Origin: Corynebacterium confusum
GTDB taxonomy: Bacteria > Actinomycetota > Actinomycetes > Mycobacteriales > Mycobacteriaceae
Direction: 5' to 3'
Length of the DNA: 64,000 nt
Assembly: GCF_030408715.1 (NCBI RefSeq)
Contig: NZ_CP047202.1
Location: 646,294-710,293, forward strand
The position numbers and the translations under genes were made by a program. The notes below the pieces were generated by a model that saw only the letters and a program-made list of their open reading frames with translations, searched no databases and was not told the DNA's origin. Positions 7,927 through 16,933 of this stretch are shown here, in pieces (the stretch's first letter is position 1; each line of letters starts with the position of its first letter).

Positions 7927-9294
7927 ATGCGAGACCGTGAAAAGCTGGACCAAGTAATCAAGGCCTATGACGTGCGCGGCGTGGTGGGTGAGGACATCGA
8001 CGTCGACTTCGTGCGGGAGGTCGGTGCGGCGTTTGCGGCACTGATGCGCTCCGAGGGCGAGCATGTCGTGGCCATCGGCCACGACATGCGGCCGTCCTCC
8101 CCTGAGCTGGCCGCCGCCTTCGGCGAGGGGGTCAACGCCCAGGGCCTCAACGTGGTTATGCTGGGACTGACCTCCACCGACGAGCTCTACTTCGCCTCCG
8201 GCGACCTGGACTGCGCCGGCGCGATGTTTACCGCCTCCCACAATCCGGCCAAGTACAACGGCATCAAGCTCTGCCGCGCCGGCGCGAAGCCGGTGGGCGA
8301 GGCCACGGGCCTGGCCGACATCAAGGACATGCTGGCCGACGGCGTGCCCGACTTCGACGGCGAGACGGGCGCGGCCACCGCCCGCGAGGTCTTGGAGGAC
8401 TACGCGGCTTACCTCAACAAGCTTGTCGACCTGTCCGCCACCCGTCCCCTCGTCGTCGCCGTCGATGCCGCCAACGGCATGGGCGGTCACACCGTCCCCG
8501 CCGTCCTGGAGGGGCTGAACCTGGACATCCGCCCCCTCTACTTCGAGCTGGACGGCACCTTCCCCAACCACGAGGCCAACCCGCTGGATCCGAAGAACCT
8601 GGTCGACCTGCAGGCCTTCGTCAAGGAGCAGGGCGCGGACATCGGGCTGGCCTTCGACGGCGACGCCGACCGCTGCTTCGTCGTGGACGAGCTGGGCCAG
8701 CCGGTCTCCCCGTCGGCCATCTGCGCGCTGGTCGCCGAGCGCTACCTGGACAAGTTCCCGGGAGCGACCATCATCCACAACTTGATCACCTCCCGCGCCG
8801 TGCCGGAGCTGGTCGAGGCCAAGGGTGGCACCCCGGTGCGCACCCGCGTGGGCCACTCCTTCATCAAGGCCCAGATGGCCGAGCACGACGCCGTCTTCGG
8901 CGGCGAGCACTCCGCCCACTACTACTTCCAGGAGTTCTGGAACGCCGACTCCGGCATGCTGGCCGCCATGCACGTGCTAGCCGCCCTGGGGGCTGGCGAC
9001 AAGCCGCTCAGCGAGCTCATGGCCGACTATCTCAAGTACGAGGCCTCCGGCGAAATCAACTCCACTGTCGACGACCAGGAAGCGGCCACCCAGGCCGTGC
9101 TGGATGGCATGGCCGACAAGATCGCCGGCGTCGACCGCCTCGACGGCGTGACCGTGGATCTCAAGGACACCCCGGCCTGGTTCAACGTCCGCGCCTCCAA
9201 CACGGAGCCGCTGCTGCGCCTCAACGTGGAGGCGCCGACCAAGGACGAGGTAGACGGCATCGTTCAGGAAGTCCTAAGCTTCATCCGCGCATAA
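7927..9294 (+). CDS. manB: phosphomannomutase (phosphohexomutase family)
   Basis: The 455-residue enzyme interconverts mannose-6-P and mannose-1-P in the cytoplasm, between ManA and ManC. The four alpha-D-phosphohexomutase domains are recognisable. The phosphoserine loop is TASHNPAKYNGIK, the Mg2+ loop is AFDGDADRCF, the sugar-binding loop is GGEHSAHYYF, and the C-terminal phosphate-binding loop is VRASNTEPLLRLN. All key residues are present. It stands alone behind a leaderless promoter. Family members can be PMM/PGM bifunctional; the mannose role rests on the neighbourhood. Confidence 0.92.
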   Translation: MRDREKLDQVIKAYDVRGVVGEDIDVDFVREVGAAFAALMRSEGEHVVAIGHDMRPSSPELAAAFGEGVNAQGLNVVMLGLTSTDELYFASGDLDCAGAMFTASHNPAKYNGIKLCRAGAKPVGEATGLADIKDMLADGVPDFDGETGAATAREVLEDYAAYLNKLVDLSATRPLVVAVDAANGMGGHTVPAVLEGLNLDIRPLYFELDGTFPNHEANPLDPKNLVDLQAFVKEQGADIGLAFDGDADRCFVVDELGQPVSPSAICALVAERYLDKFPGATIIHNLITSRAVPELVEAKGGTPVRTRVGHSFIKAQMAEHDAVFGGEHSAHYYFQEFWNADSGMLAAMHVLAALGAGDKPLSELMADYLKYEASGEINSTVDDQEAATQAVLDGMADKIAGVDRLDGVTVDLKDTPAWFNVRASNTEPLLRLNVEAPTKDEVDGIVQEVLSFIRA

Positions 9295-9323
9295 GCTCCT
9301 GTTCACGCTAGCGTCCCCAGCCG

Positions 9324-9372
9324 TTTACTAGACAGTTTTAATATTCATCGCGTATTGAACCGTTCTAGTAAA
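9324..9372. promoter_or_regulatory. spaced inverted repeat upstream of the phosphoesterase gene
   Basis: TTTACTAGA (9324-9332) is repeated in perfect inverse as TCTAGTAAA (9364-9372), 31 nt apart, with an AT-rich stretch between them (9337-9349) that could hold the promoter. The right arm ends 13 nt before the start codon and abuts the AAAGGAAAGG ribosome-binding site. It could be a looped operator or an RNA stem that hides the ribosome site. Confidence 0.45.
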
Positions 9373-9385
9373 AGGAAAGGCCGTC

Positions 9386-11500
9386 ATGCCGAACCGTCGC
9401 TTTACCGCCACCGTGGTGTCCACCGCGGTGGCTTCTTCTTTGGTGGTCATCGCCCCTGCTAACGCCGCCGAGGACGTCGGCTCCCGTTTCACCCTGGGCG
9501 TCATCCCGGACACCCAGTTCTACTCGCGCTATTCCACCCCGGAGACCGGCAACCTGGCCAGCGAGCGCTACGGCAGCGAGCCCTACCAGTCCCAGATGGA
9601 GTGGCTGGCCGACAACCAGGACGCCCTCAACATGGAATTCGCCACTCACCTGGGCGACGTGGTCGACCAAGCCGACGTCGCCGGCGAGTGGGACGTCGCC
9701 GACAAGGCCATGCGCGTGCTGGACGAGTCCGACCTGAACTACTCCATCCTGCCTGGCAACCACGACATGGCCGACGATGACCCGTTTGGCACCCACTTCC
9801 CGGCTTCCCGCGCCGCCGGCAACGACACCTTCGGCGAGCGCCAAGAGGTGCCCAACCAGGAATCCGAATACCACATCTTCGAGGCCGAGGACCAGCAGTA
9901 CCTGGTCCTGGCGCTGGCCTGGCGCGCTAACGATGCCACCTTGGACTGGGCCCAAGGCGTCATCGACGCCCACCCCGAGCTGCCGGTCATCCTGACCACC
10001 CACGAGGTACTCAACATCGACGGCCAGGGGCAGGTCTTCTACTCCGACGACTACGGCCGGGGCCTGTGGGACAAGTTCATCCGCAAAAACGACCAGATCT
10101 TTTTGACCATGGGCGGCCACCACCACGGCGCCGGTTATCGCGTGGACACCAACGACGCCGGCCACGAGGTCGTTTCCATCCTGCAGGACTACCAGATGGC
10201 CTACCAGGGCGGCAACGGCCTACTGGGCGTGCTGGAATTCGACCTGTCCGGCAACGAGCTGGAGATGGCCGCGCTGTCGCCGTGGGTGGCCAAGAAGCCG
10301 CACGAGGAGCTGACCCAGTTCGACAAGCTCATCCTGGACGGCGAGGGCGATAGCTACCGCATCCCGCTGAACTTCAAGGAGCGTTTCGCCGGCTTCGCCC
10401 CCGAGTGGGAGGCCGGCGACGGCCAGGAAGGCGACCTGGCCGGCAAGGCCAAGGAGGTAGTCGCCGCAGGCTACCAGCCCTACGAAATCACCGACGACGA
10501 GCTGCCGCAGGACGATGCCGACTACATCCAGGCCGGAGGCACTGTATTCCACTGGCGCCCGGGCCAGACCACCCGGGACGGCAAGCAGCTGGCCGAGGGT
10601 GAGGCCGCCGGCCGCGGCTCGGTCATCCCGGACATCCACAGCGACGGCGACCTGACCCGCGAGTCCGGCCTCGACGACCGGGTCACCTACAGCACCGAGC
10701 ACCACCCGCTGTCCGCCGACGCTGGCTCCCTCTATTGGTCCGACCCGGCGGGCAAGCCCGCCGTGGCCTGGTTCAAGTCCGCCCCCGATGCCGCCATCAA
10801 CAACGTCGACACCTCCCGGGGCTACACCTTCGAGTCTTTCGTGAAGCTGCCGGCCGACTTCGACGGCGAGAAGCACGGCTGGGGCAACGCGATTGCGCGC
10901 GATTCCTCCATCGCCGACTTGGTCGACGGCTCCACCGACACCGACCCGACCGTCATGATGGGCGTGTCCAACCTGCGCGAGCTGCGCTGGTGGGCCGAGC
11001 CGGAGGAGGGCAGCGGCAGCACCGTCTGGTCCCACGAGGTGCCCACCGACGAGTGGATGCACGTCGCTGTAGTCAACGACCCGGATCGCGACACCGTCGA
11101 GATGTTCATCAACGGCGCTCCCATCCTACGCAACGCCGCCGGCGCGCAGGGCCTGCTGCCGCGCGAGCTGCGCTGGGTCATGGGTGCGGGCATGGACAAC
11201 AAGCGCCCGCAGGACCCGTGGTACGGCTGGATCGGGGAGACCCGCCTGGTCAACAGCGTCCTCGACGAGGACGAGTGGCTGACCGCCCGCGCCCACAATG
11301 CCGGCGATGCCGACGGCTCCAGCTCCAACTCCAGCTCCAGCGCTGACAACTCCAGCTCCAGCGCTGACAACTCCAGCTCCAGTCAGGCAGGCTCCATAGT
11401 CGCGATTATCGTGGCTCTGGCGGCGGGCATCGGCCTAGCGTTCAACTGGTGGACCATCGCCGCCCAGCTGGACAAGTTCGGCATCCACCTGCCGCGCTAA
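9386..11500 (+). CDS. secreted, membrane-anchored metallophosphoesterase with LamG-like domain
   Basis: The 704-residue protein has a signal peptide (about 1-27, ending ANAA) and then a calcineurin-like phosphoesterase domain with GVIPDTQFYSR, HLGDVVDQ, PGNHDMAD, TTHEVLN and MGGHHHGAGY as metal ligands (about 35-260). A concanavalin/LamG-like domain follows (about 465-640). A Ser/Asn-rich linker holds repeats of ADNSSSS, and a C-terminal helix is followed by a short tail. It is predicted to work outside the membrane on phosphate esters; the substrate is unknown. It lies between manB and the broken cys operon with its own upstream inverted repeat and terminator. Confidence 0.85.
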   Translation: MPNRRFTATVVSTAVASSLVVIAPANAAEDVGSRFTLGVIPDTQFYSRYSTPETGNLASERYGSEPYQSQMEWLADNQDALNMEFATHLGDVVDQADVAGEWDVADKAMRVLDESDLNYSILPGNHDMADDDPFGTHFPASRAAGNDTFGERQEVPNQESEYHIFEAEDQQYLVLALAWRANDATLDWAQGVIDAHPELPVILTTHEVLNIDGQGQVFYSDDYGRGLWDKFIRKNDQIFLTMGGHHHGAGYRVDTNDAGHEVVSILQDYQMAYQGGNGLLGVLEFDLSGNELEMAALSPWVAKKPHEELTQFDKLILDGEGDSYRIPLNFKERFAGFAPEWEAGDGQEGDLAGKAKEVVAAGYQPYEITDDELPQDDADYIQAGGTVFHWRPGQTTRDGKQLAEGEAAGRGSVIPDIHSDGDLTRESGLDDRVTYSTEHHPLSADAGSLYWSDPAGKPAVAWFKSAPDAAINNVDTSRGYTFESFVKLPADFDGEKHGWGNAIARDSSIADLVDGSTDTDPTVMMGVSNLRELRWWAEPEEGSGSTVWSHEVPTDEWMHVAVVNDPDRDTVEMFINGAPILRNAAGAQGLLPRELRWVMGAGMDNKRPQDPWYGWIGETRLVNSVLDEDEWLTARAHNAGDADGSSSNSSSSADNSSSSADNSSSSQAGSIVAIIVALAAGIGLAFNWWTIAAQLDKFGIHLPR

Positions 11501-11537
11501 CCGTCCACCCCGCGGCATACCAAGCCGTCTAGACCAG

Positions 11538-11578
11538 CCCGCCCCGGCGCTGATAAACCCAGCGCAGGGCGGGTTTTT
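11538..11578 (+). terminator. terminator after the phosphoesterase gene
   Basis: A GC-rich stem (11538-11544 with 11567-11573, extended by GCGCTG/CAGCGC) is followed by TTTTT (11574-11578). It separates the phosphoesterase gene from the cys operon. Confidence 0.85.
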
Positions 11579-11702
11579 CGCTTCTGTGGCCCGCGTATCT
11601 TTTGGCTAACCGAATTCAGGTGGCCCCGCCGCGCTAGTTATTTTCTAGCCGAACCACCGGCCAAACCCCAGTGCAAGGCGTATTTATCCACCGTCCCCAC
11701 CT

Positions 11703-11726
11703 AAGACCGAGCGGTCTAGCTAGACC
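11703..11726. promoter_or_regulatory. McbR-type operator upstream of cysI
   Basis: AAGAC-N6-GTCTA (11703-11718) matches the corynebacterial McbR consensus TAGAC-N6-GTCTA at nine of ten fixed positions. It overlaps a perfect 14-bp palindrome GGTCTAGCTAGACC (11713-11726). A -10-like TAGACT lies at 11743-11748, about 17 nt beyond a -35 position that would touch the palindrome. McbR represses sulfur and methionine genes in C. glutamicum. Control here is inferred from the match. Confidence 0.6.
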
Positions 11727-12145
11727 GTACCTGTTTGTTCGCTAGACTTTGGTCACACAATTTTCCCGCCCCGCGCCACACGGAAAGGCACACGACTATG
11801 GCAACCGACGTCAAAGAGCGAAAGCGATCCGCCCGGCCGAAAAAGCCCGAGGGCCAATGGAAAATCGACGGCCGCAAGCCACTTAACAATGACGAGGTCA
11901 TCAAGCAGGAAGACGGGGGCATGTCGGCGCGCCAGCGCGTCATCGATATCTATTCTAAACAAGGTTTCTCCTCCATTCCGGCCGACGACCTCGCCCCGCG
12001 CTTCAAGTGGCTCGGCCTGTATACCCAGCGCAAGCAGAACTTGGGCGGGGAGCTGACCAGCCAGCTCGACAACTCCGAGCTGCAGGACGAATATTTCATG
12101 ATGCGCATCCGCTTCGACGGCGGCCGCGCGACCCCGCAGCAGCTG

Positions 12146-12154
12146 CGCGTCGTG
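12146..12154. repeat. target-site duplication, left copy
   Basis: CGCGTCGTG occurs here and again at 13595-13603, directly flanking the IS256-family element. Nine (or eight) bp is the size expected for this family. The cysI reading frame is restored when one copy is removed. Confidence 0.9.
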
Positions 12155-13594
12155 AGGGTGTCAGGAAGTTTGTGTGTGAGGCTCTGATCTAGAAGGAGTT
12201 TCACCGATAATGACTACGGTGTCACCGAAGAAAAGCCATGACCCGGCGCGGGTCAACGAGATCAGCGAGAAGCTGATGGAAAACCCTGAGGTCGCCAGCT
12301 TGATCAGCGAGCTGTCGGCTTCCGCTGATGATGCAAGCGAGCTGGTCAAAGGCCTGTTGCAGGCATCGATCAACGCTGGTCTTAAGGCGGAGATGGATGC
12401 GCACTTGGGCTACGGCCATTCCGACCGCAACGCCAAAGCCCAGGTCGAAACCTCACAGGAGAATAACCACCGCAATGGGTCGTACATCAAGACCGTCAAT
12501 TCTGGATACGGCGCGGTGGAAGTAACTGTGCCCAGGGATCGTGCCGGCACGTTTATTCCCCGCATGGTGCCCAAGGGCGCACGCAGGCTCACAGAGCTCG
12601 ACGACATGATCGTCTCGCTGTATGCCGGCGGGATGACAGTGCGCGATATTTGCCATCATCTCGCGACCACCCTTGGGGTGGATATGAGCCCCGATACGAT
12701 CAGCACCATTACCGATGCGGTCTTGGAAGAGGTCATGATCTGGCAAAACCGCCAGCTCGACGAGTTTTACCCAGTGATCTTCCTCGACGCCCTACGCGTG
12801 AAGATCCGTGACGGCCACCGCGTGGTCAACAAGGCTTGCTACATGGCGGTTGGTGTCGACATGGACGGCATCAAGCACATCCTGGGATTGTGGATCGCTG
12901 AAAATGAAGGCGCCGCATTCTGGGCATCGGTGTGCGCAGATCTGGCCAACCGCGGGGTCCAGGACGTGTTCATCGTCTGCTGCGACGGGCTCAAAGGCCT
13001 GCCAGAAGCCGTGGAGGCAACCTGGCCGAATTCCATGGTGCAGACCTGCATTGTGCACCTGATTCGAGCTGCGAACCGGTGGGTGTCTTATCAGGACCGC
13101 AAATCTGTCTCCCGCGCGCTGCGTGAGGTCTACACCGCCACCAATGAGGACACCGCACGCGCCAACCTGGATGCTTTCGAGGCCAGTGAACTGGGCCTAA
13201 AATACCCCCAGTCGGTCAAAGTCTGGCGCGACGCCTGGGAGCGGTTCGTGCCGTTTCTACAGTTCCCGCCTGCGGCCAGGCGAGTGCTCTACACCACCAA
13301 TTCGATCGAGTCACTCAACGCGCAACTGCGTAAAGCTACCCGTAACAGGGGCCAATTCCCGAACGATACCGCAGCACTGAAGACGCTGTGGCTGATGATC
13401 TGCAACATCGAAGACAAGCGTGCTGCCCAGCGGGCGAAGAAAGCCAAGCGCAACATTGAGTGCAACGGCTATATTGAAGGAGCGAAAGCCACCGGGTGGA
13501 AACAAGCCATCAACCAACTAGCCGTGGCTTACCCCAACCGATTCGCGGACTACTTGTAAACCAAGCCCCCGCACACAAACAATCGGACACTCTC
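12155..13594 (+). mobile_element. complete IS256-family insertion sequence in cysI
   Basis: The 1440-bp element has a left end AGGGTGTCAGGAAGTTTG and a right end that reads GAGAGTGTCCGATTGTTTG on the other strand. Both continue into TGTG and so form imperfect terminal inverted repeats. It encodes one transposase and is bounded by 9-bp direct repeats. The exact match of the duplications and the intact transposase suggest a recent insertion. Confidence 0.93.
12210..13559 (+). CDS. IS256-family (mutator) transposase
   Basis: The 449-residue protein is full length for the family. The DDE residues can be placed: D in VIFLDALRVKIRD, D in VFIVCCDGLKGLPEA, and E in TTNSIESLNAQLRKATRN. The signature VQTCIVHLIRAANRWVSYQD lies between them. 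An AAGGAG ribosome site precedes ATG 12210. The N-terminal region is clearly related to the partial transposase at the window's left edge but differs at about half of the positions. The gene looks intact, so the element may still be mobile. Confidence 0.95.
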   Translation: MTTVSPKKSHDPARVNEISEKLMENPEVASLISELSASADDASELVKGLLQASINAGLKAEMDAHLGYGHSDRNAKAQVETSQENNHRNGSYIKTVNSGYGAVEVTVPRDRAGTFIPRMVPKGARRLTELDDMIVSLYAGGMTVRDICHHLATTLGVDMSPDTISTITDAVLEEVMIWQNRQLDEFYPVIFLDALRVKIRDGHRVVNKACYMAVGVDMDGIKHILGLWIAENEGAAFWASVCADLANRGVQDVFIVCCDGLKGLPEAVEATWPNSMVQTCIVHLIRAANRWVSYQDRKSVSRALREVYTATNEDTARANLDAFEASELGLKYPQSVKVWRDAWERFVPFLQFPPAARRVLYTTNSIESLNAQLRKATRNRGQFPNDTAALKTLWLMICNIEDKRAAQRAKKAKRNIECNGYIEGAKATGWKQAINQLAVAYPNRFADYL

Positions 13595-13603
13595 CGCGTC
13601 GTG
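13595..13603. repeat. target-site duplication, right copy
   Basis: The second CGCGTCGTG; the cysI reading frame resumes at the GGC codon at 13604. Confidence 0.9.
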
Positions 13604-14922
13604 GGCGAAATCTCCCGCGACTTCGCCCGCTCCACGGCGGATTTCACCGACCGCCAGAACATCCAGCTGCACTGGATCCGCATCGAGGACGTGCCCGAAA
13701 TCTGGGACCGCCTCGAGGCCGTCGGCCTGTCCACGCTCATGGGCTGCGGCGACGTCCCCCGTGTCATCCTCGGCTCGCCCGTGGCTGGCGTCGCGGCCGA
13801 CGAAATCATCGACGCCACCCCCGCCATCGAGGAGATCGTCGACGACTACCTCCTCCGCGAGGAATTCCAGAACCTGCCCCGCAAGTTCAAGACCGCCATC
13901 TCCGGCAACGCGCGCCAGGACGTCACCCACGAAATCCAGGACGTCGCCTTCATCGGCACCAACCACCCGGACTACGGCCCGGGCTTCGACTGCTTCGTCG
14001 GCGGCGGCCTGTCCACCAACCCGATGCTCTCCCGCTCCCTCGGCGCCTTCGTACCGCTGGAGCGCGTGCCGGAGGTCTGGGCCGGCGTGGTCGGCATCTT
14101 CCGCGACTACGGCTTCCGCCGCCTACGCAACCGCGCGCGGCTGAAGTTCCTGGTCGCGCAGTGGGGCATCGAGAAGTTCCGGCAGGTCCTCGAGGACGAG
14201 TACCTGGACGCCCCGCTAGCCGACGGCGTGCCTACTCCCATCAACCCGGGCAGCCGCGACCACCTCGGCGTGCACCAGCAAAAGGACGGCAACTACTACG
14301 TCGGCGTCAAGCCCACCGTGGGGCACGCGACCGGCGAGCAGCTCATCGCCATCGCCGACGTCGCCGAGCGCTTCGGGCTGACCCGCATCCGCACCACGCC
14401 CATGAAGGAGCTGCTCTTCCTCGACGTGCCGGAGGACCAGGTCGCCGCGCTCAGCGATGCCCTCGACGCCACCGGCCTCTACTCGAGCCCCTCCGAGTTC
14501 CGCCGCGGCGTCATCTCCTGCACCGGCCTGGAGTTCTGCAAGCTCGCCCACGTGACCACGAAGGCGCGCGCCATCCAGCTCGTCGACGAGCTCGAGGACG
14601 CCCTCGACGACCTCGACGTGCCGATCTCCATCGCACTCAACGGCTGCCCGAACTCCTGCGCCCGCACGCAGGTCTCCGACATCGGCTTCAAGGGGCAGAC
14701 GCTGACCGATAAGGACGGCAACCGCGTGGAGGGCTTCCAGGTCCACCTGGGCGGCGCGCTCGGCCTGGACCCGGACTTCGGGCGCAAGCTGCGCGGCCAC
14801 AAGGTCTTAGCCGACGAGGTCACCGATTACGTCATCAGACTGGTAACCAAGTTCAAGGAGCAGCGCACCGAGGGCGAACAGTTCCGCCAGTGGGTGCTGC
14901 GCGCGGCAGACGAGGACCTGCA

Positions 14923-15186
14923 ATGAGATTCCGCCGCCAGCCCAACCCGAACCGCAACCACCCGACGTACTGCCCCTACTGCGCCGGCACGCAGCTCTTC
15001 CCGGACACCGAGGACGAGTTTGCCTGGAACTGCCAGGACTGCCGCCGGGTGTTCTCGGTGCGTTTCCACGGCCAGGACGACTCGCCGGTCGCCCCGTCGC
15101 CGGCGCCCTCGTCCCAGGAGGCGCTGCAGCAGTCACTGCGCCGGCACGGCCACGCCACAGCCCGGCAGGAGGCCAACGATGCCTAA
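14923..15186 (+). CDS. cysX: CysX-like small zinc-ribbon/ferredoxin-like protein
   Basis: The 87-residue product starts at an ATG overlapping the cysI stop (ATGA). It has two CxxC pairs, YCPYC and NCQDC, 20 residues apart, followed by a Pro/Gln-rich tail. In C. glutamicum cysX follows cysI and is proposed to be a ferredoxin-like electron donor for sulfite reduction. The CxxC pairs here look more like a zinc ribbon or rubredoxin-type site. The frame is intact, but its transcription now depends on readthrough of the IS in cysI. Confidence 0.8.
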   Translation: MRFRRQPNPNRNHPTYCPYCAGTQLFPDTEDEFAWNCQDCRRVFSVRFHGQDDSPVAPSPAPSSQEALQQSLRRHGHATARQEANDA

Positions 15187-15971
15187 CCGCGCCCTTATCA
15201 CCCTTGCCCACGGTTCGCGCCGGGCGGGGGCGGCCGCCGGCATCGAGCGCCTTACAGCCGCCGCCGCTCGCTGGGCCGGTGTGTCCTTGGCCGCCGCCGC
15301 GCACCTGGAGTTCAACGACCCGGACCTGACCGGCGCCGCCGTCCGCCTGCGCAATCGCGGGGCCGACGAAGCCGTCGTCGTGCCGCTGCTATTTACGCCC
15401 GGATACCACCAGCGCGTGGACTACCCGGCCGGGCTCGCCGATGCCCACGCAGCCACCGGGCTCCCCCTCAAGGCAGCCCCTGGCCTGGGCACGGGCGCGG
15501 ATCTTTGCCGACGTGTTGGCCCCGCGCTGCCCGGCAGGTAGCCACGGCGTGCTCTACGCGGTGGGGTCTGCTGACCCGCAGGCGAACGCCGCCGTGACCG
15601 ACCTGGCGGCTAGCCTGGGCTGGTCCACGCTCTTTGCCACGAAGGGATCCCCGGACGCCCCGCGGGGTGCGGCCGGCCTGGAGCACCTAGCCCAGCAGCA
15701 GGTCCAAAAGCACGCCCAGGAACACGTTCAGCATCACGCGCGCCTGCACGTGGTGCCGATGTTCGTCACCGACGGCCTCCTGCTCGACCGCCTGACCGCG
15801 GCCGTGCCAGACATCGAGGCGGCGACGGGCGCGAGCGTGACCTGCCGGCCGCCACTGGGCGCTGCGCTCGCGGGCATCGTCGCGGCGCGGTACGGTGCCG
15901 CATATAAGCACGACAAACACAGGCAGCACCAGACGCTACCGGCGCGGGAACTGTTGAAGGCAGGTGTCTAG
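15179..15971 (+). pseudogene. cysY: sirohydrochlorin ferrochelatase-like CysY, frameshifted
   Basis: The start (ATG 15179, overlapping the cysX end) reads MPNRALITLAHGSRRAGAAAG, with the CbiX/SirB signature LITLAHGSR, and continues to VVPLLFTPGYHQRVDYPAGL. After about 15497 the frame runs into a stop at 15541. The family sequence continues one base further along, as IFADVLAPRCPAGSHGVLYA, up to VVPMFVTDGLLLDRL and the stop at 15971. One extra base, for example in the GCGG at 15497-15500, explains this. The enzyme would insert iron to make siroheme for CysI. It could be a sequencing error; raw reads would tell. Confidence 0.8.
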
Positions 15972-16922
15972 TTGACGGCATTACTCTTGATCGCGCTGGG
16001 CGGCGCGGCTGCCCAGCTGGTCGATGGCGGCATCGGCATGGGCTTCGGCGTGACGTCCACGACCATCCTCATCTTCCTGGCTGGCCTCGGGCCGGCGCAG
16101 GCTTCCGCCGTCGTGCACACCGCGGAGCTGGGCACCACGCTGGTCTCCGGGATCAGCCACTGGCGCTTCGGCAATATCGACTGGAAGACCGTCGTGCGCC
16201 TGGCGGTGCCGGGCTCGATTGCGGCGTTTGCCGGCGCGACGGTGCTCTCCAGCCTTTCGCTGGACGCTGCGGCCCCGATTACCTCGACCATTCTCTTCGC
16301 CGTCGGTCTGAATCTGGTCTGGCGTTTTTCCCGCGGGCGGGTCACGCGCAAGCTCACCGAGACCCCGCATTCCACCCCGTTCCTGTTGGGTCTGGGCTCG
16401 GTCGGCGGCTTCGTCGATGCCACCGGCGGCGGAGGCTGGGGACCCGTCACGACGTCCACGCTGCTGTCGTTGGGCAAGCAGCAGCCGCGGCGCATCGTGG
16501 GCACGGTCAACACTGCGGAGTTTTTGGTCACCCTCGGCGCCACCCTGGGCTTCGTGGTGGGCCTGTGGGATGACCTGGTCGCGAACGCGGCCGCTGTCGT
16601 GGCGCTGTTGGTCGGCGGCTGCCTGACCGCCCCGGTCGCGGCGTGGCTGATTAGCCGGCTAAACCCCATCGTGCTGGGCGGTTTTGTGGGCACCGCGATC
16701 GTGCTGCTCAACGTCGGCACCATCGTGGGCGGGGCGGAGAACGCCTTTGGCTTCACGATGCCCACCGCCCTCACCGTCGCCCTCTACCTCGCGTTGGCCG
16801 CCGGGGGAGTGGCCCTGACCCTGCGGGGCCGTAGGCGCGCCCGCGCCAACCGGCAGGCCGCCGCCGACCAGGCGCCGCCCGTGGAGACCACCGATCCCGT
16901 GCCGGCGCCTTCCAGTCGCTAG
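15972..16922 (+). CDS. cysZ: TSUP/TauE-SafE family transporter CysZ
   Basis: The 316-residue protein has about eight membrane helices in two related halves, with the repeated GGGIGxG-type turns DGGIGMGFGVTSTT and DATGGGGWGPVTTSTLL. This is typical of the TSUP (DUF81) family. In the C. glutamicum cys operon this position is held by CysZ, a sulfate importer. Translation probably starts at the TTG immediately after the cysY stop, i.e. coupled. The C-terminus is a cytoplasmic Arg/Ala/Pro tail. The frame is intact although upstream genes are broken, and a terminator follows. Confidence 0.85.
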   Translation: MTALLLIALGGAAAQLVDGGIGMGFGVTSTTILIFLAGLGPAQASAVVHTAELGTTLVSGISHWRFGNIDWKTVVRLAVPGSIAAFAGATVLSSLSLDAAAPITSTILFAVGLNLVWRFSRGRVTRKLTETPHSTPFLLGLGSVGGFVDATGGGGWGPVTTSTLLSLGKQQPRRIVGTVNTAEFLVTLGATLGFVVGLWDDLVANAAAVVALLVGGCLTAPVAAWLISRLNPIVLGGFVGTAIVLLNVGTIVGGAENAFGFTMPTALTVALYLALAAGGVALTLRGRRRARANRQAAADQAPPVETTDPVPAPSSR

Positions 16923-16933
16923 GCACGCCGAGT

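Larger units (their letters stand above)
11798..14926 (+). pseudogene. cysI: sulfite reductase (ferredoxin/NADPH hemoprotein), split by IS insertion
   Basis: Codons 1-119 (11798-12154) and the remainder (13604-14926) join in frame once the IS and one copy of the 9-bp duplication are removed, giving about 559 residues. That is the usual length of corynebacterial CysI. The siroheme/4Fe-4S cysteines are intact in the distal part (SCTGLEFC and NGCPNSCAR). CysI reduces sulfite to sulfide with six electrons. The 5' fragment now ends in a short IS-encoded tail at 12187. The 3' fragment has no start of its own beyond chance codons. A functional enzyme is not expected unless the IS excises precisely. 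A related assimilatory nitrite reductase is an alternative name, but the cysX/Y/Z neighbours favour CysI. Confidence 0.9.

Noticed and set aside
1..13594. The two IS256-type elements might bound a composite transposon carrying the envelope genes.
   Set aside because: Their transposases share only about half of their residues and lie in opposite orientation. The cysI copy has its own perfect duplication, so it moved as a single IS, and the genes between are core chromosomal genes in conserved order.
15490..15545. Programmed ribosomal frameshift in cysY.
   Set aside because: No slippery heptamer followed by a stable structure is visible, the family does not use frameshifting, and the adjacent cysI is also broken, so plain decay or a read error is simpler.
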